Positions 32,371 to 45,189 are shown, counted from the stretch's first letter. The stretch: DNA of 64,000 nucleotides from Siderastrea siderea (GCA_964030785.1 OZ034970.1:21274634-21338633); one strand, 5' to 3'. Translations and numbers: made by a program. Notes: generated by a model not told the origin, from the letters alone.

Positions 32371-33193
32371 CACTATACAAACATGATTATCGATCTGGAG
32401 AAATTAGTAAAAAGCGAAGTCGTCGCTTTATCTCAAACACGTCAAAGCATGTCTTATGACGTAATCGTTAAATCTGGTTTCCTCTTCCGCAGTCAGCAAG
32501 TCAGTGTCTCGAACTCTAAAATTGAACAAATCGGTTCAAAATCAAAAGTAAAGCAGAAAAATTAAAAAGACTAACTGGTATATCCTTCGATTCTGTGCCG
32601 CTTATAATATACTATCCAAGAAGATCCAGCCTCGTGTCGTAATTCATTTCCCACCTGCCAATAACCTTTCTTAACGTTGGCAGCTAGACATTTTCAAGTA
32701 ATAAACATAACCACAACAACCTACACCAGAATTTTCCTTTCATAACCTTTACTGAGAACGATTCTATCCTTACGATGTCTCAGCAACACTTTGGTCCCAC
32801 CAGCATCAACAGTGCCACTGGACTTCACCTCCTGTTATTATCAGTCCTCCTTGCTTTCTTTCACTAGTATTGCACAGATATTTCAGTCCGGTCAAAACCA
32901 ACACTGCTCGGCGGAAGTGTCCTTCTATACCTACGATACTTTTTATGTGAACCCTTGTCCTACCGTGCGTGCGTGTGTGTACTAATCGATGGGCTTAACT
33001 GCAGAGTACGTCATCCCATCCCGTGGGTCATAGCGAAATACACACCTTGTGAGCCTTACACGACGTACTTTGACCGACCAAACCAGTCGACCCTCTTGAC
33101 ACGACTGCTCTAACTCGACTTCGTCGGTTAAAAACGAGACGATCTTAACTGAGACGAATTTAGCCCTGACATCGAGGCTCAACGCTAAACAAC

Positions 33194-33843
33194 ATGGCGG
33201 CCAAGAAGCAGAAGAAGGGCACGAAGGAGTATCGCGGCAAAAAGTGGAGTGACGGCGAACTTAGAGAATTTGCCTATGTCCTTGCAGATGACCAAACAGA
33301 ATTTGCGTTGACTCTGGAGACTTTGGCACTCAAAAGGTCAGCCAATGTTCACATTTTTGAAAATATAAAGAAAGAACTCGATGCTCGCTTACAGTCGAAG
33401 AACATTAGCTTATCTTCAAAGAAAGGAAAAGAGAGGGCGATCGATACATCAGTTGCCAAGCTGCGAACAAAATATAAATGGTTGAAAACCGAGTGGAAAA
33501 GATTGACCGATAGAGCAAAGTCTGGCAGTGGACAAGCAACCATAGATGAACCTGAATGGTTTAAGATCATCAATCCCATTTTCTCCGAAACACACGCACA
33601 GTTAAAGGTTGCAACCAAGGCAGACGATATACCGATAGCGAAGAGGGGAGTGAAGGCGGTAAAAGTAGTGATGATGATGATGATGAGGAGGGGAAAGGTG
33701 AGGTTGAAGAAAGGAAACTTGCTGCTAGTATGGTACCCCGTGAAAGGAAACAGCCATTTAATTCAAGTGCCTCTTCTTTAGATGCAAGTTCTGAACTAAG
33801 CCACTGTTCAGGGGATGAGAGTGCAGAGGTATATAGCAGGTAG
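33194..33843 (+). pseudogene. Harbinger-type MYB/SANT-like DNA-binding protein, N-terminal exon with frameshift
   Basis: ATG 33194 opens a basic Trp-rich domain (GKKWSDGELREF, then KLRTKYKWLKTEWKRL and EPEWFKIINPIF) like the MYB/SANT or MADF-type proteins that PIF/Harbinger elements encode alongside the transposase. Near 33625 the open frame changes: the acidic serine-rich continuation (DSEEGSEGG, then a run of D) lies in another frame and reads to about 33843. A one-base indel therefore breaks the gene. GTATAT near 33831 may be the donor. The product would bind element ends and help import the transposase (known for the superfamily). Confidence 0.7.
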
Positions 33844-33883
33844 AGAATACGAATGAACTATAAATGTGATCCTCGCAGTTATA

Positions 33884-34700
33884 TGGGACCGTTCATTTTT
33901 TATGACTGAGATGGGGGGGGGGGGAGCCGGTGGGATTTGATGGGGGCCATGCCAAAAATATGTTTTCAAAGGGGTGCCCAGCCAAAACATATTGTGTGTA
34001 AAGGGGGGCAGGGTCACCAAATAATTGCCTTTAAGTTTGGTAATGACAGCATCTGTAATAACGCAAACATCAGTGCCAGAATGCTTAAAAAGAGTGTTTC
34101 TAAGGTTCTGAAAATTCCAATTCTCCCTGGGGAGCATGCCCCTGGACCACCCTACTTTATTATACACCCAACAGCAAATCTACCCCACCAACTGTTTTGT
34201 TACAAAATACAGCCAGGGGGATGTCATCTCTTTTTTGGCCTCTGCTGGTCTATTCCTAAATGACTGAACAACTGATAACAGTGTCCAAACTAATAAATAA
34301 ACCAGCATTAATTGTCTGTTTATGTACTTCAGAATGCACCAAATTGCATTGCAGCATCTCTAGATTTTCAAGATTTTCCAGGGGAAGATATCACTGGAAA
34401 CCCTACCAGAAAATTATCTTTAGTGCTCGTCAATAAAGACATTTACTCCTGCAGGACTGATTCTCAACTACAATGTTTGTTGAAATTGACTTGACTTTAA
34501 TTTAAGCTTGATAAGTTATAGATTTATTTTGTCATATTTTTCTTTTTTTCGGGGGGGGGGGGGTCATCCCAAATATTTAGAACTACAAGGGGGGCCAGGT
34601 AAAAAAGTTTGCAATGTAGAGGGGTTTGTCATTGTATATTACAGGAATTGTCCATCAAATCCCACCAGCCCCCACTACCCCATAAAAAATAAACGGCCCC
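33884..34700. mobile_element. MITE-like element within the MYB-like gene
   Basis: The left end is GGGACCGTT then ATTTTTTATG; the right end is its inverse (CATAAAAAATAAACGGCCCC). Further in, CCGGTGGGATTTGATGG is matched inversely by CCATCAAATCCCACCAG. Poly-G runs sit inside each end. TA flanks both sides. No gene inside. Confidence 0.75.
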
Positions 34701-35140
34701 TAAAGAACTAAAAAAATTCAGGCTTGACCGGGATTCAGACCCTGACCTTTGCAATGACCGGATGCCTGAACTTTTCGGGTTCTTTTACAACTGCAGGCAT
34801 ACATGATTTATTTCATATATTTACTCTGAGAGATAATTTTCCCCCCTGTTTTAGATGAGTTTTATAGAAGAAGAAAGGCCAAGGCTTTCCCTGTTAGGTA
34901 TTTCCAAACAACAAATTTCTTTTTGTCAGCATGTGTATGTACAGGTATGATGATACATAACTCTATGCACATAAACACATGCAACTGTGCTATTCAGCAA
35001 ATTCTCACAGTGCCAATCATCAATCAATTATTAACCAAACATCAGGGACATCATCATTACTTGGTAACTGTGGTGTAAACTTGCCTCAGTGTGGTGGCTA
35101 CCATATGAGATACTTAATAAGAACAAATGTCTTGTACAGG

Positions 35141-35605
35141 GTTAGAGAGCACAAAAAAAAGCTACAGAGTAAAGAACCTGAAGACACTTCTGGTGAAGAG
35201 GGTGAGGTGGAGGTGGAGGAGACCACAAAGAAAGTTGCACCAAAATCAAGTGTGTCCGTTCGGCCCAGGAAGCGTAAAGTAACTTCACAGAAAGATGCTA
35301 TCTGCAAATTATCAACAACCTTTGAGAAACTTCAAAAGTCCCAAGAACAACTAATGCAACTTTTGTTTGAGGCAGATAGGAAGAGAGAGGAAGCATTCCT
35401 GCAGTATCAGGAGAAGCAGGCAGAGCTGAACCGGCAGCACGAACTCCGTATGATGGAGATGATGGTTCGCTTTCAGCAGCCTATGCATCCACACCAACAT
35501 GCTTGGATGATGCCTCCTGAATCTACTGGTACATATCCAACTGCCTTTCATGGAGCAGAGACTCAGCAACCACACTATACAGATTTAGATAGTTATAATA
35601 GGTAG
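35141..35605 (+). CDS. Probable second exon of the MYB/SANT-like protein, coiled-coil C-terminus
   Basis: Follows an acceptor-like TGTACAG and reads to TAG at 35605. An acidic then basic stretch (KRKV, possible nuclear signal) leads into a charged helix with QKSQEQLMQLLFEADRKREE and Gln/Met-rich repeats, typical of the C-terminal part of these proteins. Exact splice phase with the first exon was not resolved. Confidence 0.55.
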   Translation, partial: VREHKKKLQSKEPEDTSGEEGEVEVEETTKKVAPKSSVSVRPRKRKVTSQKDAICKLSTTFEKLQKSQEQLMQLLFEADRKREEAFLQYQEKQAELNRQHELRMMEMMVRFQQPMHPHQHAWMMPPESTGTYPTAFHGAETQQPHYTDLDSYNR

Positions 35606-35909
35606 TCAGAGTGCCTGCACAAAACCCTTAAAATACTTGTGATCGCTGATGGCTGATAGTTGTGATAATTTTTATATTGTTTTAAGGGTTTTGGGAAACA
35701 CTCTAATAGAGTACACTCAGTTGTGTTATCAAAAAGTGGGAGGCTATGGTGACAGGCTCTTGCAAAAGTTGATGATTTGCAGTTACCTACTTACGCTAAA
35801 CAGGCCGAGAGTGTACCATAATATGTAAAATGATTTGTGTAGGGGCTGGTAGGTGTCCATGTGTGGTGATGGTGGGGGTGGGGGTATGAATAATACAGGA
35901 CAAGACAAC

Positions 35910-36070
35910 AGCCCTTTTCACAGTTAACTTTTGTTATTTGCATTACAATATGCTTGAACGTGGATGTGAGGCAATTTTGGGCAGAAAATGCAAAATTGCC
36001 CAAAATTGCCTCACATCCACGTTCAAATATGTTGGAATGCAAATGAGAAAAGTTAACTGTGAAAAGGGCT
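35910..36070. mobile_element. Palindromic MITE, 161 bp
   Basis: Arms of about 74 bp from AGCCCTTTTCACAGTTAACT inward are near-perfect inverted copies, around a short centre AAAATGCAAAA. No coding content. Confidence 0.88.
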
Positions 36071-36652
36071 ATTACCATTAACTCTCTATTTTAATAGAGA
36101 TTTAATGGTGAAGTCTTGAAAGTCTCATGATCCCCCAGGCTCCAAGAGAAAGATGATAAGGTGATTAAAGGTCATGAATTCCATGGGAGAGCTGAATAAA
36201 AAGGAAGACTTGATAGGGACGGGGACTTAATAGAGCTTTAATGGTAGCTCCCAAATTTATATGAATGTTTCCAGTGCTGTGTCAAGCATCATTAAAATAC
36301 CAACACACCACCCCCTTCCCCCCCTTGCCTCAGTGGTCTCATCCCACCTATCATCTCATCTCAAAATAGTAGAGGACGTTTACGTGTTATGACCAGTATC
36401 ACCAATTTCAATACCCTCAAAATCCAGTCTTCTAAAAGAACTCAACTAAAGCTGAAAAATTGGCTCGGTAACATTCATAAAACATTTACTCAACTACTGT
36501 TGTTGTTACAATGGGTTATTAACAAGTTCAAATTATTTGCATACAGAGCATTTTGTTCTATTAAAGCTATCATCAGTTACAAAGCGTTAAGCGAGACCTT
36601 TTCAAAGGTTGCTTAGTGTTGTTGTTGTTACCTTTTACATGTTTTCTCATGG

Positions 36653-37084
36653 TTTCAGTTTCCACCGAACTGTTATTTTTTAAAAACAGATAAAATTATG
36701 CCACCAACTGGTGATATTTGTTTTGTAATTTCAACAAAGGACACATTGTCCAACCAGAGTATACAGTTATACAGCTATTACCTGTTCTACAATGTCACCA
36801 TATTTTCAATTAACACCTATAATATGTGTGCATTGTATATATATAGCTGAGATACACTAAATCTGTGTTTCAGTTTCCACCGAACTCTTATTTTTTAAAA
36901 ACAGATAAAATTGCACCATCAACTGGTGATATCTGTTTTGTAATTTCAACAAATGACACATTGTCCAACCAGAGTATGCAGTTATACAGCTATTACCTGT
37001 TCTGCAATGTCATCATATTTTCAATTAACACCTATAACATGTGTACATTGTATATATATATCTGAGATACACTAAATCTGTGTT
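36653..37084. repeat. Tandem duplication of a 215-bp unit
   Basis: Two copies start at TTTCAGTTTCCACCGAACT (36653, 36868) and end CACTAAATCTGTGTTT, with few differences. Short ORFs inside are by-products. Confidence 0.92.
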
Positions 37085-37361
37085 TGCATTGGGCAACTGC
37101 AAGATGCTTACAAAATGGATTTTGCTTTACTTGTTTATTGCAATTACTATATAATCCAAGGAGTTTGCAGTTCAGTAAAAACATTTTGACATTCCAGTTC
37201 TGTGGTTATTGCTTAATTTTTGTCATGTACATTCTCTCTTCACTATACCCCATCCCTGGTTGTGATGGGACTGGGTGTGGTAGGGTGTAGTGAAGTAGGG
37301 ATGGTGAGGCTTTAACTTGACTGCAGCAAGCACATGCTAGAATTTTCCAGAGATTTTCTTC

Positions 37362-38306
37362 TCACTCCATCAGTTGTCTTTGCTGGCGGATATCCCAGAG
37401 CCAGTTAGTGATTCTCATTCTAACCTGATCTGCCTCCCCATCTCGCTCTCCATTGCCCCGGTTCCTAATAAGGTGCAAATGTTCAATGTCCAGCCTCCAC
37501 CTGGGTTTACAGGGATCATCTCTAGCAATGCATATGTTGTGCAAGGCTATACAGGCCATTATGACATGCCTAATGTTCTTTAGTTTACACTCTGTCTTCT
37601 TGTAAAGAATCCTCCATCTACCTTTCAACATGCCATAGGCATGCTCTGACACAACTCTGGCCGAGCAAAGCCGCTTGTTGAAGTAGTGCTTTCTTGGATC
37701 TCTTGTAGCTTCATTGTACGGCTTCATTAGCCACGTGTAGCGTGGAAATGCTGAATCACCGACCGTTGTGAACGGTATGTCCCCGTACTCCCTTGTTCTT
37801 AGCACAGCATTTGGGAAAACATGCCCCTGTTGAATCTCGGCAAAGAGGTCACAACTTTTAAGAAGCCTGGAGTCGTGTGTTGACCCAGGAGCCCCCACAG
37901 CAGCCCACAGAAACCTTTTGTTAGAGCCAACAAATCCCATACTGGATACTGAATATCTTTTCTTGAAGCTAAAATAATTTTTCAACTTGGTGCTGACATA
38001 GACATGAAATCCGTCCCAGGCTCCAACGCATGGAAATTCCCAGTCTTCAAGAAAACTTTCAAGTTCCTGTTTCCACTCTGCTCTATTTCTGGGTAAGTAA
38101 ACAAATCTGTCGTAAAGAGTTGTAACCATTACCTTACATACTTGGTTAAAAATGACACTAGCGGTGGATTTGGCAACACCAAACAGATCTCCTACTGTGC
38201 TGTAGGTACATCCATGAGCCAATCGATACAGACAAATGGCAAGCTGTGTGTCTGGAGGTATCGGTTCGGGTTTGAAACGAGTAAGCTCTTTGACAAGTTA
38301 GGCCTA
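37362..38306 (-). pseudogene. PIF/Harbinger DDE transposase, catalytic part
   Basis: Minus frame ending at TAG/TGA 37362. After an HTH-like segment (STVGDLFGVAKSTASVIF) come the nuclease motifs GAWDGFHV, VGDSAFP and SEHAYGMLKGRWRIL, which supply the D, D and E of DDE_Tnp_4 transposases. All three catalytic residues are present. The frame is open up to 38306, where a hAT-like element cuts it. The N-terminal remainder resumes at 45333 in the same frame once the insertion and one copy of the target duplication are disregarded. Confidence 0.9.
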
Positions 38307-38315
38307 CTCTGGGAC

Positions 38316-38513
38316 CTTAGCTCGCCTTAACTCGCCCTAACTCGCCCTAACTCGCAACTTGAGATTATGTCCAAACTTCCTTATCTCGCCTTAACTCGCC
38401 CTAACTCGCCCTAACTCGCCCTAACTCGCAACTTGAGATTATGTCCAAACTTCCTTATCTCGCCTTAACTCGCCTAAACTCGCATTATCTCGCACAAACC
38501 CGCTCAATCTCGC
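38316..38513 (+). repeat. Subterminal array of AACTCGCC units, left
   Basis: About 17 units of AACTCGCCTT/AACTCGCCCT and variants. A larger unit, containing GCAACTTGAGATTATG, is itself repeated twice. Confidence 0.93.
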
Positions 38514-39895
38514 CACTAAGCAAAGTAGATACCAATTTAATTATCTCAGCCTACTTTAAGTGTAATTTTAATATTAATCTATGAAGGAAAGTGGCCAAAG
38601 AGTATCATTATATGGATTTCAAAAATGAAAAAGATAATGATTTGTAATGAAACAGGGTCTTTACCTTAAAAAAATAGTAAATTGACCCGTCCCATCTTTC
38701 TGTAATTTCCAATAGCCTCTGTGGTAAGGGTATTTCACATGTAAAGATTACATATTGCTTTTCTTACTTAACGTTATTTGTCATGCCTTGGAATCACCAC
38801 TGGATTGTCAATGGAACTACCAGGAACAACCTGAACATGCACTAACTAGTTTGCTGATGCATAACAAAAAGGCTGCAATGCTAAGCATGTCAGATATTCC
38901 AGAGGCATGGGGTCACAGGTTCTAGGGATATTTTTTTAAAATCCCACATTGACTTTTAACCTTTATGTTCCACAAAGCATGTGACATTACTAAGAGAACA
39001 TAAACAGTGAATCCACCAAAAAGGTATTCATAAAATAGTAAATTTTAGTCTCATTCTTCTAAGCAAAACAAAGAAATACAAAAGCATGATAAATGATTTA
39101 CAGCAAATACTGCTTGAAGTGGCAAATACAATAACTTTGCAAATATATACATAGAAGCTGTTTTATGTTAATGAATAGCAGCAGAAATAGTATCATCTTA
39201 TAATCTGATGGAGCTCAAGGAGGAATCCAGCTGACAATGAAAGCCTGGGATGTAGTCAGAATCTTTTAAATCCTCCATGGCCCCATAGGCTTACTGATGA
39301 TTTGCAGTTCATAATTCTTATAAGATTAAAGTTACCTGGTACTAGAAGATTTGTACATTGGTTCAACGTGGCATCCTGTATGGCTTACAACGTAGTTAGC
39401 CTGACAAACATAATCCATGATTTACAAATACTCGTTACATTCAGCCCTTCATTGGATAAAGGATTTCTAATAAAGGTAGCATGTTTGCATTGATCGCCAG
39501 CTTCGTTCGCCATATTGGAAATCACCCAGGAGAGACTGGTAATTCGTGTCTTTCCCAGGGCCCTCTCGTTCAACACCAGGACGCTTCAATGTGGCGTACA
39601 TGACAAGAAAACAATCACAACGCGACGGCCGGTCGCCATTTTTTGTAAAAATGCAAAGGTGGAAGATTGTAAGGGTTTTCAAATGCAGGACAAAAGCTGA
39701 CAAAGCAGATAATGGAAAGTAAGGGATGCTTTGTGATGAGTAAACTATTCTTGTCAATTTAAAGTCAAATGAAGATGAGGTATAGCTCTCTCAGTAAGCC
39801 TGAACAGAAAATATGGTCATTTTTTGCTGTTATTCTTAGGCTGAGAATGATGAAGAGATTACTATCAAGTTAACTTGATCCTCCTTTCTTTTGTA

Positions 39896-40180
39896 GAAAT
39901 CAAAGTGTCTCTCACAGGACTTTCAAAGTTTAAGGAGGGAGTTTCCAAATTACAGGAACTACTGTCCTTGCGAAAAGGCATCAAACTGCATTTACAAGAA
40001 GTTACAATGGATTTATCAGGAGGAAACGAAAATGCAATTGGCGTTTTCATTTCTGATAGTAACAACAAACAATTGGGCTGGATTCCAAGGGAAACCATCA
40101 GTGAAGTTCAGAGGATGGGTCGAATGGAAGACTTAAAGATAAGTCTGATAAATTTCAAGAAGAAAGACATTTCAATGCAT
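39896..40180 (+). CDS. Possible exon with a HIRAN-like domain inside the hAT-like element
   Basis: A pyrimidine-rich acceptor (CTTTCTTTTGTAG, 39895) opens a frame with KLHLQEVTMDLSGGNENAIG, VFISD and NKQLGWIPRE. This resembles the HIRAN pattern (Asn/Asp then NAI-V, later LG-IPRE) found in DNA-repair helicases. The frame stays open to 40405 but loses protein character after GC-rich repeat sequence near 40200. Resemblance is by motif only. Confidence 0.35.
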
Positions 40181-40526
40181 TTCAGCAGTGTTCTCCAGAA
40201 GCGCCGGCGGCCGGCGTTTTCGCCGGCTACTCACTTCCGAAGCGCCGGCTACTTTTGTTACACAAAACCACAGAAAATTGTAATTGTGTTGATCTTGACT
40301 CTTTCAGAGGGGGCAAAAAGTCCACTAGACGGACATACACTGATTAAACTAATTGATAGAAGTACATTGGCCGGAAGCTGTCAATTTGACCGAGAACTCT
40401 TGTAACATCCACATATTTCCAACGTCTCAGGTATCGATAAATCAAACAGATGATTTTATCTGGCTTTCGCGGGAGTACTTAATCATTCGAAGGTCGAGCA
40501 CGTGCGAACCATTTTAGACGAGCTAG

Positions 40527-40653
40527 AAACTTTTCATCAAGCGAGAAGATGTCAAAGCGAAACCCACGGAAGATTTAAAAGACGGAAAGAGAGGAAAAAT
40601 AACAAGATTTTTTTCCAAGGAACCAACTATAACTAAGGAACGAACAGTAACTG
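40527..40653 (+). CDS. Probable early exon of the hAT-like transposase, PCNA-box-like motif
   Basis: The open frame gives DLKDGKRGKITRFFSKEPT and ends in phase 1 before the strong donor GTAAGTCC. ITRFF resembles a PCNA-interacting (PIP) box, which occurs at the N-terminus of some hAT-derived proteins. The start is unresolved. Confidence 0.45.
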
Positions 40654-41106
40654 GTAAGTCCAAGCTTTTCATTACCGAGTTTAAGTTTGTGTACTTTACC
40701 TTTCGATCAGCTGATGGCGCGTCGATAAATTCGTTAGTTTGTCCAAAATAATTTTATTTCATGGCGACTTTCAAATTTGTGAACACTTTTATCATTTGAA
40801 GAAGGAAGCATCTTGATAAAAAGCCAAGGCAAATTTTCACGGTTTCGCGTTTTATGGCTTCTTGCTTGGCCGTAAACACGGGAGCAAGGAAAACGGCAGC
40901 CATGTTATAACGAAGTCGGACCCAGTCTCCTTGCACGGCAATGCGTTTTTTCAAAAGGAGTGATTTAAATAATTGTTCCTATTAGTTTGAAAAGAAAAAG
41001 TGAAATAAAAAATTTCAACTTTCTCAATTAATGCAGCCACATATTTCAGTGAATAAATACTAAAGGTCATATTTTCCCTACCCCAAATTAAACGACCGTA
41101 ACTGAG

Positions 41107-41471
41107 TTGTGCACCCGGCAACTGTCTCCTGAGGACACAACCAGCGATGAGCAGCACCAACAAGAATGTTCCAGCAGTACTGCTGATGACTGTAGCTCCC
41201 TTTCCTTTGAGACGAGCAAGCATACAGTGTCAGATCCATTGCCAGTACCACAGGCCATTGCTCTGTTGCAGGAGTATTTTTTTAAATGCAATGGAACAGA
41301 AGAAGCTGCACAGCTTTTACACCTGTTCTGGAAAATGCTCAGATCTACCTGAATCTGAAAAGGTCAGGATTCACAGCCAGAAAAAAGCAAACGAAGGCAA
41401 GAAGAAAGGGGTGGATATGTTCAAACACACTTGGCTGACAGATAGGAAAACTTCCTTCTGTGAAAAAACAG
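41107..41471 (+). pseudogene. hAT-like transposase, middle exon with apparent frameshift
   Basis: The first frame (SSLSFETSKHTVSDPLPVPQ then FFKCNGTEEAAQLLHLFWKM) stops near 41351. The continuation (SEKVRIHSQKKANEGKKK, then FKHTWLTDRKTSFCEKTG) is in another frame and ends at donor GTAAAT (41472) in phase 1, fitting the next exon. A small indel between about 41285 and 41355 is likely. Confidence 0.5.
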
Positions 41472-41597
41472 GTAAATAAAATACACTTTATGTCACTTTA
41501 CCCATTGTACCTAACTAGTTGCATGATTAAAGGAAACCCATTGTCTTTGATGATTTGTGGTTTGGCTTTTTACAAGAGGTCTCTTATTATTCTCTAG

Positions 41598-43879
41598 GTA
41601 TGTGGTGGTTGGCATACTGTGAAGGAGAAGGGATGTTCTGCCTTCTGTGCCGTGTTCATAACACCAAGAACAAGTTCAACAAACAAAACACCTTCAACCT
41701 AGCACCATCCACCAACTTCAAACACAGTGCTGTTAGTGACCATGCAAAAGCCAGTGGACACGTCTCTACCATCCTCTGTGAGCTGGAGAGAAGAAATTCA
41801 TCTCTTGCTCAGCAGCACAAGGTGGCTCATGGAGTCACTGACAAGATCACTTACAATGCCTTCCTTACTTCTTACTGGCTTGGAAAGGAAGAAGTGGCAA
41901 ACAGGAAGTTACTCTCCTTGATTGATTTGCAAAAACATATTGGTGTCACAGAAATGAACGACTTTAAAAACACGAGTGAACGAAGCCAGCGGGAGATGCG
42001 CCTCCTCCTCGGACAACTCATCAAGGAGAAGCTAATCTAACGGATTAAAGATGCCAAGTGGTTCAGCATCTTAGTCGATGAAGTGACAGATGGTGCCACC
42101 ATCGAGCAGCTGTTAGTCTACATCGGTTACGTTGATGAGGAAGCAAAGCCACACTTTGATTTCCTTGAAGTGAAGGATGTCCTTGAGATATCAGAATCGG
42201 CAGATTCTGAGACCATCACAAGGATCATCACTGACGAGCTGAAAGCCTCTGGCCTGAATCTTGCATTTGTTTGTGGTTTTGGGTCTGATGGTGCTAGCGT
42301 TATGACTGGCAAGCATAATGGTGTTGGTGCCAGGCTTCAAAAAGTGTGCAAAATCATGGTGCGTAGTCACTGCATTAGCCACAGGCTTGCCTTGGCATGC
42401 AGTGACGCTAATGACACTGTGAAGTACATTCAAACTATTGAAGTTACCCTTCGCCAGTTGTGGAAATGGCTGGAATTTCCAAAACGCTGCTCTGCATTTG
42501 TTAAGGTGTGTGTTGCACTGCAGAAGATCAAGCTTGCTAATGAAAACCCAGCAAAACAGAAGAAGCTGTCCAAGTCTCTGGCAGTGAAGATACAAAGAGC
42601 ATGCAGGACTAGGTGGCTTTCGACAGGGCAAAGTGTTTCAGGCATCTGCCGTAACCTTGTTGCACTAATGCAGACACTGAGGCAGTTCAAGGATGCTGAT
42701 GCCACAGCTCAAGGTCTCCTCCAGAGAATGAATAACACAAAGTTTGTTGGCACCATGCTCTTGATGAATGCAGTTCTTCCCCACCTCAACACTCTAAGCA
42801 AACTGTTCCAGAAAGACCACACATGCTACACCTCCATCAGACCTGCACTACAAAGCACCAAATTAAGGATTGCTGACATCCGGTCTTCCCTTAACCTTGT
42901 CTCTGAGTTGCAGAAAGCCATTCAACCAGGTGGAGATTATGCTTCTCTAGAGCTAGAATTGAGTGAGGATGGTCAGGTCCGAGCACTCTTCGACAACCTT
43001 GTAGTCAGCTACACAACTGCCCTTGAAGTGAACTTGGATAGATGATTTCAAGAAGCAGCACCTGTTCTTGAAGCATTTTCCATCTTCGATCCAACATGCC
43101 TTCCAAAACCAGGAGATCCAGCCTTCAATGCGTATGGTGTAGACAGTGTAGGAGTGCTGTGCAAGCAGTTGCAGTTTGACAAAGAACACACTCTTGCACA
43201 GTGGCACAACTTCAAGTACCTGATGTCATCATGGAAGGTACCCTCCACTGTTCTCCGAGGAAACGATGACCTTTCGCCCACTGAGTTTATTCTCAGGAAA
43301 GTTGTTAAAGAGCAGGCCTCTCATCGTATCAACTTCCCTCACATTGTGGATGCTGCCCAGATTTGCCTGACCCAGCCCATGTCTAATGCAGTAGTGGAGC
43401 GAGGTGCAAGTGCAGTGAAAAGGGAGAAAACAAGGCTGAGAAGTCGCCTCAAGAATGACATGTTCTCCAGCCTCCTGAAAATTACACTGAATGGTCCTTC
43501 CCACCAGTCTGAAGAGTGCAAAACCATGCTAACAGAAGCCACAAAAGTCTGGAGAAAAACTCATTTCAGAAATCTGCCATCTATCAGGAAGCTCCCAATG
43601 GTTGGAGGATCAGACCATGAAGCCAGTCTCTACCACCCTGCTGCAAAGGTTGACATTGGTGTCCAAGTTGAACTTCAAGATGCCCTTCCAGCTTCTCAAG
43701 CCGGGGAAGACAATGAAGTATCTGTGGAAGCTGAGCTTGATCATCATGTGCAGGTTGCAGCCCAGCCAGTTGCCAGTGAAGCTGTTTTATGTCATGAAGC
43801 ACTGGATGCTATGGACATGGGAGACGTGGAATCTGGAGATGATTCTGACTTTGAGTTTGATATGGAGGATGATTACTGA
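41598..43879 (+). pseudogene. hAT-type transposase, main exon with two premature stops
   Basis: After acceptor TTCTCTAG a single frame runs to TGA 43879, broken by TAA at 42038-42040 and TGA at 43043-43045. In order: a zinc-finger segment (MFCLLCRVHN, later DHAKASGH), the first catalytic Asp in ILVDEVTDGAT, FGSDGASVMTGKHNGVGARL, SHCISHRLALAC, and the C-terminal hAT dimerisation pattern (PMSNAVVERGASAVKREKTR), ending in an acidic tail. It resembles the ZNF862/KIAA1586-like branch of hAT proteins. Three domains' motifs are intact, so decay is recent. Confidence 0.85.
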
Positions 43880-44264
43880 CGAGTAGTCTCACGTGTTAGC
43901 TTTATTAATAATACATTTCTTTATTTTTTTTACACCAGGTGCTACATGAAGGCAGTGTACACTATAAAGTATAGCACCTGGTGTATGACATACTTTGCTT
44001 ATTATTGCTTATTCATTTAAAGAACTTAAAATGATTTCCTTGTGAGCAAAGACATAATAGTATAGCAGGATGTCTGACGATAATTTATAAATAAATACCC
44101 TGGAATCAATGTAACAAGCATTTGCATTTTTTAACAATAGTTTACGAAAATAAATGATCATGTGCATTGCTCTCAAGTAGGATTCTCCTTGATTGTGCAC
44201 TTTTCCACAAAACAAGAGACAAACTGACCAAAACTGACTTCAATTTTTCCTGTTCTTATTGGCC

Positions 44265-44400
44265 TCAAAATGCCCCAGATTGCATCTCCGGGCCAGATTT
44301 CTTTAAAAATTTTCCGGGGGGCATGCCCCGGACCCCCCTACAGGCACATGCCCTTCGGGCACTCGATTGCCAGGTGCCGGCTACTTTCAATTTGGGGCTG
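44265..44400 (+). repeat. Dispersed GC-rich repeat
   Basis: TTCCGGGGGGCATGCCCCGG, CCCCCCTA and CAGGTGCCGGCTACTTT mark a repeat with partial relatives near 40195-40260 and 34055-34170. It has no coding role. Confidence 0.55.
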
Positions 44401-44816
44401 GTTACTCTAAAATCTCTGGAGAACACTGATTTCAGTAAAGTTGATTGTATCATAAAAATCTCCTCAGCTGAGTTGTAATTCGTCAGATTCCCTGTTTTTT
44501 TTTTTTTGTTTTGTGTTTTTTTTTGTACTGGCTGTTGCAAAACATTGGCACAGACTGTAAGAACTTTTTTTTTAGTTCTGGACTCAATGACAATAGTTCA
44601 TGCTGATACCGATTATGCTCACCTGTCTATTAAAACATAGTGTTACTGAATTAAAAAACAAAACAAAATAAAACATCTTACCTGTGTTTATACTACAGTT
44701 ACATTGACTTATCTATTTATGATTGCTTGGTTAACATTAGTTTCCTTTTTCACTAATTTATTAGTCTGCTAACTGTTTATGTAGCTATAGTGAATATTTA
44801 ATATTCACTTAATTAT

Positions 44817-44873
<57 letters not shown>

Positions 44874-44886
44874 ATTATTATTATTA
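44817..44886. repeat. (GAT)n/(ATT)n microsatellite
   Basis: About 18 GAT units pass into ATT units, inside the hAT-like element. Confidence 0.97.
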
Positions 44887-45189
44887 TCATACAGCCACCT
44901 AATGGGATAGTTTGGTGTCTGAATGCTTTATAATTGGTAAAGATCAGGACTCCATATTCATACTTAAGCTTGTCCAGTTAGGAAAAAATTCAGTTACAAA
45001 ATTTACATAAGAGTTCACTCAATCAATTTTTGCACTCATCTGAAATTTTTTGCTTATTTTTTTTCGTAATTGGATACATGGAGCCTTGTTATATATACAA
45101 GACATACAAGGATTGCAAGGCATCTTTTGTCTAAAGCATATTACTATATGTTTTAACCCTTATCACCTCGACATTAGTTGGCTCATTTT

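Noticed and set aside
36865..37065. 66-residue ORF
   Set aside because: It is an accidental frame inside a tandem duplication, and the other copy has a stop and changes in the same frame.
38316..38513. Telomere-like or CRISPR-like repeat array
   Set aside because: Units are AACTCGCC-based, not TTAGGG. There are no unique spacers, and the array is the subterminal part of a DNA transposon.
39590..39720. Short ATG frame as first exon of the hAT-like gene
   Set aside because: Its donor phase does not join the 39896 exon in frame.
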